Shown one piece after another: positions 9,899-16,602 of a stretch of DNA of 64,000 nucleotides (positions are counted from its first letter, which is position 1; each line of letters opens with the position of its first letter). Both the position numbers and the translations under genes were made by a program. Under the pieces are notes generated by a model. It did not search any database and was not told the DNA's origin. It saw only the letters and a program-made list of their open reading frames with translations. This DNA is from an uncultured Spirochaetaceae bacterium (lineage in GTDB: Bacteria; Spirochaetota; Spirochaetia; Treponematales; Treponemataceae), in NCBI GenBank assembly GCA_902802305.1, contig CADCLG010000016.1, positions 1-64,000 of the forward strand, written 5' to 3'.

Positions 9899-9958
9899 AA
9901 TTTTTTCCTCCTATTATGAAACTTTTTATTCCAAGGAGATTACTCCCCTATTTTCCTT

Positions 9959-11791
9959 TTATTGCGCCGCATAAACCTCAAGTTCAGCAAGCTGCCCGGC
10001 ATTAGCTCCAGTATTTTTTGTAAAGACAAATCTTAAATATCTGGCCTTTGCATTAAGATTGATTAATACAGTGTTTGCATTTTCCAGCGGATTAAACTCA
10101 TAATTTGACTCAGGAATAAGCATTGTAAAATCCGAACCGTTATCGCTGACTTCAACAGCAAAAGTCTGCACTCTTTTTCCCCAGATTTTCTGAGGATTCA
10201 ATTTCATTACAGCAAAATCCAGCTGAACCGAATTAATCAAATCTACCTGCAAAGTATTAGGATATTTATTTGCAGCCCCTTCCCAATAAGTGTTTACATC
10301 GCCGTCAGCAGCCTTTGAACCAACAAAATCATAAATCTTATTGTTAGCAACGATTGGTGCGCCAAGAGCCAGATTTTTTCTTCCAGCCGCATCATACAAA
10401 GCCTCAGTACTTGAACTTTCTCCAGTCGCTTCATGAAGCACAGCCCTTACCGCAAAATCAACCGAAATCTTCTCTTTTGAAAGCAAAGCACGATAAGCAG
10501 CCTCATCCCCAGTAAGAATTGCATCCATAGCCTTACGAGCAGCAGAACGCTTTTCTTCAGTAACCTCATTTTCACCAGCCACAATCAATTTGTAGAGGGC
10601 AAGAGGTGCACGCAAATCAAGCTCAGAATAAGGGAAGTTTTCATCAAAACCTTTCTGCATTTTCTGCAGGGCTTCCAATTCCCTGTATCCATTTTGGACA
10701 GTTGGCTCTATAATTGTTCCCTCACCATAGTCATTCCAGGTAGCAACCTGAATAACATCAGGAAAAGCCCTCAAAGCAGCCTTTAAAGTTAGGTTGAACG
10801 TTCCACCTTCATAGTCATTAAGATATCCATAGCTTTTTCCACCAGCCTCAGCATAAATATCATGAAAACCAGAATAAACCGTAGCAGTAAGGAAAGGCTT
10901 ATCATTCTGTCTCTGGTAAAAATTATTCAACTGTGAAACCACCTGAGGAATCGTCTTTCTGCCTTCCATATTGAACCAGTTATAAGAACCATCCGCAAAG
11001 CCTTCACTATGACCTTCCAGCGTAATAAAATAAGGTCTCTCGCTACACTCTGCAAATAATTCATCCCATTGTTCTCTGTAAAAGAAATACTGAGGTCCAA
11101 AAGTATAAAGAAGAGGACGCCCATCATACTTCAAATAAGCATCATCATTAAAGAAGTTCTTTTCCATGTAAGCAAAAACCTTTTTACCATAATCAAGAGC
11201 CTGGTCCTTAGCAAAGTTGCCGGCCTCAATCATTTTTCCAATACTCTGATCTTCATAACAAATTGCATATTTTAATCCAGCCTTTCTCATAACCTTGATT
11301 ACTTCAAGCGTAGATTCCTGAATCTCTTTATAATCCAAAGCATTTTCAATTCCATACCAGTCAAAAATTACACCGTCAATTCCGGAAACCTTCATCAAGG
11401 CAGCCTGATATTCAAGAACATTTTTATCACGAGTATCATAAGGACCAGTAAGAGGATAATAATGTGAAGCAATATTCAACTGACCATTTTCAAGAACCTG
11501 ATAAGGATCAAACTTTGCCCCACCCTGATGCCAGTGAAAACCATAACCGTCAGAAACAGGCGGAGCCTGAAACCAAGGCATATAATGAACAAGTACCTGA
11601 GGCTCTTTTTCTGTACGAACAGAAGGAAGAGGAATCCTCAGATTCTTTTCAGCAGATTCAAAAATCGCAGAATCATCTTCCGGTTTCTTATTTTTGTTAC
11701 CGGATGTAATAGTAGTTGTGCAGCCAAAAAGCGAAATGCACAAACCCAGTGCAGATAAAATACCCAGCGGCAATCCTAAGCGTTTTTTCAT
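9959..11791 (-). CDS. Surface lipoprotein, GH99/GH71-like hydrolase with F5/8-C domain
   Basis: 610 residues. Lipobox SLFGC (Cys about residue 24), then a catalytic domain of about 350 residues resembling the GH99/GH71-like group: VHYMPWF near the start, NIASHYYPLTGPYDTRD, GIDGVIFDWYG, YLKYDGRPLLYTFG, and ATWNDYGEGTIIEPT. In GH99 endo-alpha-mannosidases the last block carries two catalytic Glu (EWHE); here it reads DYGE, so the first position is Asp. The C-terminal 150 residues form an F5/8 type C (CBM32-like) discoidin domain (NLALGAPIVANN...YLRFVFTKNT...LAELEVYAAQ). First gene after the operator region. Substrate unknown: an alpha-1,3-glucan, or a glucosyl- or mannosyl-capped glycan, would fit the two downstream GH65 phosphorylases. 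Confidence 0.82.
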   Translation of the reverse strand: MKKRLGLPLGILSALGLCISLFGCTTTITSGNKNKKPEDDSAIFESAEKNLRIPLPSVRTEKEPQVLVHYMPWFQAPPVSDGYGFHWHQGGAKFDPYQVLENGQLNIASHYYPLTGPYDTRDKNVLEYQAALMKVSGIDGVIFDWYGIENALDYKEIQESTLEVIKVMRKAGLKYAICYEDQSIGKMIEAGNFAKDQALDYGKKVFAYMEKNFFNDDAYLKYDGRPLLYTFGPQYFFYREQWDELFAECSERPYFITLEGHSEGFADGSYNWFNMEGRKTIPQVVSQLNNFYQRQNDKPFLTATVYSGFHDIYAEAGGKSYGYLNDYEGGTFNLTLKAALRAFPDVIQVATWNDYGEGTIIEPTVQNGYRELEALQKMQKGFDENFPYSELDLRAPLALYKLIVAGENEVTEEKRSAARKAMDAILTGDEAAYRALLSKEKISVDFAVRAVLHEATGESSSTEALYDAAGRKNLALGAPIVANNKIYDFVGSKAADGDVNTYWEGAANKYPNTLQVDLINSVQLDFAVMKLNPQKIWGKRVQTFAVEVSDNGSDFTMLIPESNYEFNPLENANTVLINLNAKARYLRFVFTKNTGANAGQLAELEVYAAQ

Positions 11792-11820
11792 AAAAGCCTC
11801 TCTAATTTTTTAATACATTA

Positions 11821-11858
11821 TTTTACATACACGTTGAACGTTCAACGCGTATGTAAAA
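11821..11858. promoter_or_regulatory. LacI-family operator 1 (proximal)
   Basis: A near-perfect 38-nt inverted repeat (19-nt arms, one mismatch) centred on the 16-mer palindrome cgttgaacgttcaacg at 11832-11847. The central CG dyad and 16-bp core are typical of LacI-family operators. It lies 30 nt upstream of the GH99-like start codon, within the transcribed leader of the promoter at 11930-11958, so a bound repressor could block elongation or cooperate with operator 2, whose centre is 75 bp away. Confidence 0.82.
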
Positions 11859-11900
11859 TAAAAAAGTTGAACAAGTCCCCAAAAAAAAGGAAAAAGTTTT

Positions 11901-11928
11901 ATATTACGTTGAACGCTCAACGTAATAT
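11901..11928. promoter_or_regulatory. LacI-family operator 2 (at the start site)
   Basis: A 28-nt inverted repeat, arms atattacgttgaac and gctcaacgtaatat with one mismatch, core cgttgaacgctcaacg at 11907-11922. It begins immediately downstream of the -10 box on the minus strand, covering the predicted transcription start, the classical repression position. Confidence 0.85.
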
Positions 11929-11929
11929 C

Positions 11930-11958
11930 AGAATAATATGACTTCCTCCAGCTGTCAA
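11930..11958 (-). promoter_or_regulatory. Promoter of the sugar operon
   Basis: On the minus strand: TTGACA (11953-11958), 17-nt spacer, TATTCT (11930-11935). Consensus -35 and good -10 with ideal spacing. It drives the GH99-like, barrel, ABC and GH65 genes and is overlapped at its start site by operator 2. Confidence 0.8.
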
Positions 11959-11996
11959 GAAAAAAATTCAAATTTTTCGATTTTTTTTTTTATTTT

Positions 11997-13013
11997 TTAG
12001 TTTTTTCGAGGTTCCGCCACAGAATTTCTCTCTACCAGGCTTACAGGCATAATAAATTCCCTATCCACAGCTTTTTTTTCAAGAACATCAATAAGCATAG
12101 AAGCCGAAATCCTACCCTTTTCAACAATATCCTGATGTATAGTCGTAAGTCTTGGTGAAGTAATACTGCTCAAATACAAATCATCAAAACCAATAATAGA
12201 AACATCTTCCGGAACCCGTCGCCCCTTTTCAAATAAACCGCTCATAATACCAACAGCAAGCAAATCCGCCGTTGCAAAAACCGCAGTTATATCAGCTCGG
12301 CTGGCAATCTCATAGCCCAGACGAATACCCGCTTCAATCTCAATTTTACATTCATAAACATTCTTCTTGCTGGCCTTTATTCCCATCTCCCTTAAAGCCG
12401 CCTCATAACCAAGAAAACGCTCATAAACTACACCATTCTCATGAATCTCCGGCGAAGCAAAAGCAATTTCAGAATGTCCCTTTTTCAAAAGATATTTAGT
12501 CGCCTCATAACCGCCCTGAAAATCCATCAAACCAACATTCATCAAAGGACTGTTTTTAATATAACTATCCAAAAGTACACAAGGAATCCTACTTTCTACA
12601 ATCCTCTCGTAAAAAATATCCTCAAAAACACCAGTAATAATAATACCATCCAGATTCCAGTTACGAAAAAGAGAAATAAGCTCATCCTCAGACTCAACCG
12701 TTCTCAACATCATATAATAACCACGGTTACGCAGTTCCTTCTCAATACCGGCAATAACCTCAGTATGAAAAGGGTCCGTCATAAAATTACCTGAACTGTC
12801 TGGAATAAGATGGTTAATAACCCCAATAATCCGCGAACTCTTATTAACAAGCGCGCGTGCCGACATATTTGGAGTATAATTTTTTTCTTTTATAATCTTG
12901 TTTATGCGGGCAATAGTATCAGGAGAAACATGGGCCGTAACCCCGTGAATTACATTAGAAACAGTCTGCCTGCTCACACCAGCTTCACGTGCGATATCAT
13001 TAATAGTCAGCAT
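11997..13013 (-). CDS. LacI-family transcriptional regulator
   Basis: 338 residues, standard length. The N-terminal helix-turn-helix and hinge read MLTINDIAREAGVSRQTVSN...INKIIKEKNYTPNMSARALV, followed by the periplasmic-binding-like effector domain (SRIIGVINHLIPD, FFRNWNLDGIIITG-type core, IIGFDDLYLSSITSPRLTTI). It sits directly upstream of the operator-bearing sugar operon in the same direction and is the obvious repressor of it, releasing DNA when a pathway sugar binds. No Shine-Dalgarno is visible before the ATG; a TATTAT box lies only 4 nt upstream, so its mRNA may have almost no leader. Whether it controls itself is not clear: no operator copy is seen upstream of its own start. Confidence 0.95.
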   Translation of the reverse strand: MLTINDIAREAGVSRQTVSNVIHGVTAHVSPDTIARINKIIKEKNYTPNMSARALVNKSSRIIGVINHLIPDSSGNFMTDPFHTEVIAGIEKELRNRGYYMMLRTVESEDELISLFRNWNLDGIIITGVFEDIFYERIVESRIPCVLLDSYIKNSPLMNVGLMDFQGGYEATKYLLKKGHSEIAFASPEIHENGVVYERFLGYEAALREMGIKASKKNVYECKIEIEAGIRLGYEIASRADITAVFATADLLAVGIMSGLFEKGRRVPEDVSIIGFDDLYLSSITSPRLTTIHQDIVEKGRISASMLIDVLEKKAVDREFIMPVSLVERNSVAEPRKN

Positions 13014-13033
13014 ACAAATAATATGACAGATTT

Positions 13034-13200
13034 TATATTTTCCTTCAATAGAGCATTCAGAAGGAATAAGAGGCCAGTCCCACCCCCCCCCAACTCGCCT
13101 TCCGTGGCTTGCCTACGGCCGGTCTGCCAGTCGGCAGACTGCTGCGCACCACTTCACGCTCGGGCCCCATTGCAACTCCGCTTCGAATCCTGCCAATCTA
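13034..13200. other. GC-rich non-coding insert between lacI and tRNA-Gln
   Basis: This stretch is far richer in G+C than its surroundings and carries no plausible gene. It holds a run of nine C (13083-13091), a 27-nt dispersed repeat (13092-13118), a 7-bp hairpin (gtctgcc/ggcagac, 13122-13139), and at 13182-13194 the 13-mer ttcgaatcctgcc, an exact inverted copy of the T-arm of the adjacent tRNA-Gln. It looks like the relic of an inserted or repeated element, possibly related to integration at the tRNA. Confidence 0.5.
13092..13118 (+). repeat. 27-nt dispersed repeat, copy 1
   Basis: Matches 19959-19985 in 25 of 27 positions (aactcRccttccgtggcttRcctacgg pattern). Both copies are intergenic and GC-rich compared with the flanks. 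Confidence 0.7.
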
Positions 13201-13208
13201 CATAAAAA

Positions 13209-13233
13209 AAACCGACCCATTTTGGATCGGTTT
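13209..13233 (-). terminator. Terminator after tRNA-Gln
   Basis: On the minus strand the arms aaaccgatcc and gggtcggttt pair with one mismatch (G-U possible) over a 5-nt loop and are followed by a run of T. It closes the ispE-spoVG-tRNA transcript. Confidence 0.8.
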
Positions 13234-13243
13234 AAAATAAATT

Positions 13244-13316
13244 CTGAGCCGGCAGGATTCGAACCTGCGGAATGCGGGCACCAAAAGCCCGTGTCTTACC
13301 ACTTGACGACGGCTCA
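13244..13316 (-). tRNA. tRNA-Gln (anticodon TTG)
   Basis: A 73-nt cloverleaf: 7-bp acceptor stem TGAGCCG/CGGCTCA with discriminator G, D arm with GTCAAGTGGTAAGAC, anticodon stem CGGGC/GCCCG around loop TTTTGGT (anticodon TTG, glutamine CAA and CAG), and T arm GCAGG-TTCGAAT-CCTGC. CCA is not encoded. It lies 16 nt beyond the spoVG stop, and a terminator follows, so it is probably cotranscribed with ispE-spoVG. Confidence 0.95.
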
Positions 13317-13332
13317 ATTTTTAATATATGTA

Positions 13333-13611
13333 TTAGTCGGCTTCGCCGCCAACCTCAACATGACCAGCTTCATACTCAGCGAGAATCTTGTCCTGCAATT
13401 CTGCTCTAAATTCAGGGCTGATAGGATGAGCTACATCCTTATAGTCACCATTTGCAGTCTTTCGACTTGGCATTGCAATGAACAAACCGCTTTTGCCTTC
13501 TATTATCTTTACATTATGAACAACAAAGCAGTTGTCAAAAGTAACAGTAACATAGGCACGTAATTTACCTTCGTCTTCAACTTTTCTAATTCTAAGTTCA
13601 GTAATCTGCAT
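13333..13611 (-). CDS. spoVG: SpoVG family regulator
   Basis: 92 residues, the full SpoVG family: [11 protein letters not shown]...[23 protein letters not shown]...[32 protein letters not shown]. The start is placed at 13611 because a strong Shine-Dalgarno (ggaggt) sits 7 nt upstream; a longer reading from 13644 has no such signal. SpoVG proteins are site-specific nucleic-acid-binding regulators; in Borrelia SpoVG binds DNA and RNA, and no sporulation is implied here. The gene follows ispE by 34 nt, an arrangement also found in Gram-positive bacteria, and precedes tRNA-Gln. Confidence 0.96.
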   Translation of the reverse strand: MQITELRIRKVEDEGKLRAYVTVTFDNCFVVHNVKIIEGKSGLFIAMPSRKTANGDYKDVAHPISPEFRAELQDKILAEYEAGHVEVGGEAD

Positions 13612-13645
13612 AAGCAAGACCTCCGCTAATTTTTTTTCACACAAA

Positions 13646-14515
13646 CTATAAAGTCTGCACTAACAAACAGTTCCAAGATTCACAAAGCAAATTACTAATA
13701 CTAATTGCTTGCTGCTCTAAAGTAAATACACCAAAAACCGTTGAACCAGAACCCGACATATCGCAGTATTCTGCTCCAGATTTTTTTAATGCATTCAACG
13801 CACTTTTTATTTCATCATACTTATTACATAACGCACAAGTAAAAGTGTTTATAAATATCCATTCCTTTGGATTCTTTCGGTAAATTGCCTCCAGTTGACC
13901 AAAATCCGGATATTCTACTTTATTTTCCCCTTGCAAATAAGAATCGACAAGACCGTAAGCCTCTTTTGTCGAAGAACTAACTCCGGGAAAAATCAGCAAC
14001 AAAACTAAATCTTTTCTGGCTTCAATCTTTTTTATATATTCCCCTCTTCCAGAAACAAGAGCACAGCCCCTTCCTTCAGAATCGCAATGCATAAAAAAGA
14101 AAACATCACTTCCAGTTTTTCCAGCAATAAAATCCCGCTGAATATCTGAAAGCTCCAGATTACATATTTTTTCAAGCACCCTGACAAGAGCAGCCGCATC
14201 TGCCGACCCTCCGCCTAATCCACCGCCACTTGGTATTCCCTTTTTTAATCTAACAAGAAGACCAGGAACATCAAAATCAACAGCTTCACAAAATGCCTTA
14301 TACGCCAATGTCAGAGTATTTTCTTGAGGAAGATTCATAGAATCACATACAACAGTACATTTTTTTTCCTGCTGCACTGTAACAGTTAATTCATCAAACA
14401 AATTAACTGTCTGAAAAATACTCTCAATATCATGAAAACCATCCGCTCTTCTGGGCAAAACCCTTAAATTAAAGTTAACCTTTGCGTACGCCTTTTCACG
14501 GTATTCTTTTAACAT
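13646..14515 (-). CDS. ispE: 4-diphosphocytidyl-2-C-methyl-D-erythritol kinase
   Basis: GHMP-superfamily kinase of the non-mevalonate isoprenoid pathway; it phosphorylates CDP-methylerythritol with ATP in the cytoplasm. Seen: N-terminal [29 protein letters not shown]-binding [13 protein letters not shown], and the C-terminal [12 protein letters not shown] glycine-rich motif. Start: an ATG at 14527 lies inside a TATAAT box, so the next in-frame ATG (14515, 289 residues) is chosen; it has no Shine-Dalgarno and lies only about 10 nt from the -10 box, so the message may be nearly leaderless. Cotranscribed with spoVG downstream. Confidence 0.95.
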   Translation of the reverse strand: MLKEYREKAYAKVNFNLRVLPRRADGFHDIESIFQTVNLFDELTVTVQQEKKCTVVCDSMNLPQENTLTLAYKAFCEAVDFDVPGLLVRLKKGIPSGGGLGGGSADAAALVRVLEKICNLELSDIQRDFIAGKTGSDVFFFMHCDSEGRGCALVSGRGEYIKKIEARKDLVLLLIFPGVSSSTKEAYGLVDSYLQGENKVEYPDFGQLEAIYRKNPKEWIFINTFTCALCNKYDEIKSALNALKKSGAEYCDMSGSGSTVFGVFTLEQQAISISNLLCESWNCLLVQTL

Positions 14516-14525
14516 CAGTAATATC

Positions 14526-14553
14526 ATTATACTATTTTTTTATTCTCTGTCAA
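14526..14553 (-). promoter_or_regulatory. Promoter of ispE-spoVG-tRNA-Gln
   Basis: Minus strand: TTGACA (14548-14553), 16-nt spacer, TATAAT (14526-14531). Both boxes match the sigma-70 consensus exactly. The -10 box overlaps the first in-frame ATG of ispE. Confidence 0.85.
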
Positions 14554-14587
14554 CGTGAAAAATCACTCAAAAAAAACTAAAAACTAG

Positions 14588-14616
14588 TTGACTATAATAG
14601 GACAATAAAATATCTT
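14588..14616 (+). promoter_or_regulatory. Promoter of the small acidic protein gene
   Basis: TTGACT (14588-14593), 17-nt spacer, TATCTT (14611-14616). Predicted start near 14623, consistent with translation from 14670 rather than the earlier ATG at 14619. Confidence 0.55.
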
Positions 14617-14669
14617 CTATGTGTAAAAAATGTAAGGACACAAAGGTCCGGCAAGGTATGGAGATTTTT

Positions 14670-14954
14670 ATGTCACCAGATGAACTTTCTTTAGAAGATT
14701 CAACATTCAGCCTTTCTTTTTCTTATGACGACGATTTTGACAATTACGACAAAGATTTCGATGATGATTTTGACGATCAGGAAGATGACGAAGTTTTAGA
14801 CGAACTCGACGACGACGTAGAACTGTTCGACGATGTATTCAAAGAAGAAGAATATATTGACGAACCTTACGACGACGTAGAAGCAGAAGACGGCTATAAC
14901 TTAAAAAGCAGCGGTGTTGACTCTCTTTTTGAAGAAGACGGTTCTGCCTTTTAA
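14670..14954 (+). CDS. Small highly acidic protein, unknown function
   Basis: 94 residues, of which roughly 40% are Asp or Glu, with very few Lys and no Arg; the core is a run of D-rich blocks separated by Phe and Tyr (DDDFDNYDKDFDDDFDD). It is expected to be disordered and strongly negative. The start at 14670 has a ggag 6 nt upstream and fits the promoter at 14588-14616; an in-frame ATG at 14619 lies before the likely transcription start. It is divergent from ispE and convergent with rsfS. I recognise no family; a DNA- or cation-mimicking or RNA-polymerase-associated role is conceivable but not supported by any motif. Confidence 0.7.
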   Translation: MSPDELSLEDSTFSLSFSYDDDFDNYDKDFDDDFDDQEDDEVLDELDDDVELFDDVFKEEEYIDEPYDDVEAEDGYNLKSSGVDSLFEEDGSAF

Positions 14955-14985
14955 GTTTTATTCTTTTAAAATTATTCTATTCTGA

Positions 14986-15339
14986 TTAAGCCTTAAAATC
15001 TATCAGGTTTCCTGTATGCCAGAGTTTTTCCAAATCATAAAAAGTTCTGGCCTGCTCTGACATAAGGTGAATTACAATCGACCCCAAATCAATAAGATTC
15101 CAGTCATCTCCGTCTGGACTCTTTTTATTTGTTAAATGGATTTCCAAATCATTCTGTTTAATGTAATCCTTAACCTGCTTGTAAAGTCCCTGCCAGTGAG
15201 TAGAACTGTTTACAGTAACAATAACAAAATAATCAGTCCAGGAATTTAACTTGCTTATATCTAAAAGAACGACATTTTCACCCTTGCCGTCTTCCATCAA
15301 TTTTGCAATTTCTTTTGCTTTTTCTTCCATTGTTTTCAT
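14986..15339 (-). CDS. rsfS: Ribosomal silencing factor RsfS
   Basis: 117 residues. RsfS (Iojap family) binds uL14 and blocks 30S-50S joining when nutrients are short. Seen: AKEIAKLMEDGKGENVVLLDISKLNSWTDYFVIVT, STHWQGLYKQV and WNLIDLGSIVIHLMSEQARTFYDLEKLW, the whole family core. The start at 15339 is 1 nt after the stop of the LytR-like gene, with ggag 12 nt upstream; other in-frame ATGs at 15366 and 15330 cannot be excluded. Lies last in the chain nadD-yqeK, lytR-like, rsfS. Confidence 0.93.
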   Translation of the reverse strand: MKTMEEKAKEIAKLMEDGKGENVVLLDISKLNSWTDYFVIVTVNSSTHWQGLYKQVKDYIKQNDLEIHLTNKKSPDGDDWNLIDLGSIVIHLMSEQARTFYDLEKLWHTGNLIDFKA

Positions 15340-15340
15340 T

Positions 15341-16555
15341 TTAGTAAGATGCTCCTTCAATAACATAACGACCATTAAAATCCCTTCCAAGGATAATGGT
15401 AAAATCAACCTGAGCTTCGCTGGAAGCTCTCACAGAACCATTTTCTGCATCAAGCTCTTTGATATTTGTACAATGAATCAATTCACCTACCGTACGAGCG
15501 GCCAATTCATTTCCAATATGATCAATGATTACAGTTTCCGCATAATCGTTTGAATCTGCATTTACAGCGGCAAGAACATTATAACTAGCATCCTGATACA
15601 ATGTCGCCGTTCTTCTTGCAAGACCTTGTGTTGTAGTACCATTTTGTATTTCCAGCACATATACACGACTGTACGAAACTCCGTCACTTGACATAATCAT
15701 GCTTGTAGTCTGCTGAACTGCTTCCTTAATAAACTCTCCGTTATTTAATGGGAATAACAACTGCTGTCCATCAACATTACGCAAAGAGCCGGTAATAGTC
15801 TGCCTGATGATTGATTCAGTATCAATCTCAGAAATAATTGCAAACAATTTTTCTTCGTCTTCTTCATCATAATTAGTGGCAAAGCAGCTGGCATATTCCT
15901 TAAAGTTCTTTTTATTAAAGATAATAAAACTCTTATCATGAAGCCCAGTTAAAAGCGCAATCATAATATTTTGATATCTGTCCTGAATATTATCTTCAGA
16001 AGATTCTGTGTCAGCATACTGCAGGTAAGTTGCCACCTTGTCTCCATCAAGGTTTATAGCTCCAGAAGGTAAAAGCCAGCGCTCACCGTCTTCAGAATAC
16101 TGGTCTATTGGTGAAGGAATAAAAACCCTCATTCCCCCCAGCATATCGCAAAGCTTTATAAAATAATCAAGCTCTATCACCGTATAAAAAGGAAGCCTTA
16201 CTCCAAGCAGTTTTTCAACTTCCGTTCTATAAGTTTCTATTCCACATACGTTATAAACCGTTTCAAGACGGTCTACCCTTCCCAAAGACTGATAAATTGC
16301 ACCTGTGTTTCCAGGAAGATTAATTGCTGCACCCTTTTTTGTAGCAGGATTATAAAGAAGTACGCTGGAAAAAAGAACATTTGTATCATCATCTTCTACT
16401 ACAAAAAGCATTCTCACCAGGGAATCACGCTCAATGATATCATTGACTTCATCCCGCCTCAGAGACAAAGCAAAAAAAACGGCAAGTGCAGCGATAACTG
16501 CAACAATCAAGAGTATAAAAATAATTCCTTTCTGTTCATCCCGTAATTTTGGCAT
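15341..16555 (-). CDS. LytR-CpsA-Psr-like protein with LytR C-terminal domain
   Basis: 404 residues: one N-terminal membrane segment (GIIFILLIVAVIAALAVFFAL), an external LCP-like domain (RMLFVVEDDDTNVLFSSVLLYNPATKKGAAINLPGNTG, VELDYFIKLCDMLGGMRVFIP, LDGDKVATYLQY), then a LytR_C domain at about 300-375 (VLEIQNGTTTQGLARRTATLYQD). LCP enzymes in Gram-positives attach polymers to peptidoglycan; in spirochaetes the role is not established, and the arginines expected to bind the lipid pyrophosphate substrate are not obvious here. It is inserted between nadD-yqeK and rsfS, which are directly linked in many bacteria. Confidence 0.85.
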   Translation of the reverse strand: MPKLRDEQKGIIFILLIVAVIAALAVFFALSLRRDEVNDIIERDSLVRMLFVVEDDDTNVLFSSVLLYNPATKKGAAINLPGNTGAIYQSLGRVDRLETVYNVCGIETYRTEVEKLLGVRLPFYTVIELDYFIKLCDMLGGMRVFIPSPIDQYSEDGERWLLPSGAINLDGDKVATYLQYADTESSEDNIQDRYQNIMIALLTGLHDKSFIIFNKKNFKEYASCFATNYDEEDEEKLFAIISEIDTESIIRQTITGSLRNVDGQQLLFPLNNGEFIKEAVQQTTSMIMSSDGVSYSRVYVLEIQNGTTTQGLARRTATLYQDASYNVLAAVNADSNDYAETVIIDHIGNELAARTVGELIHCTNIKELDAENGSVRASSEAQVDFTIILGRDFNGRYVIEGASY

Positions 16556-16602
16556 TTCATTCTCCCTTATAAACTATCTATAAACTATCTTCTTCAATAA
16601 TA

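Noticed and set aside
10793-10808. Possible extra operator ggttgaacgttccacc in the GH99-like gene
   Set aside because: Three of sixteen positions differ from the operator core, breaking both arms; likely chance in coding DNA.
12810-13205. 131-codon plus-strand frame over lacI and the GC-rich insert
   Set aside because: Mostly antisense to the LacI helix-turn-helix region; the remainder reads through non-coding repeat.
13333-13644. Long start of spoVG at 13644
   Set aside because: The 11 extra codons are read from the leader that contains the ggaggt ribosome site for the family-conserved start at 13611.
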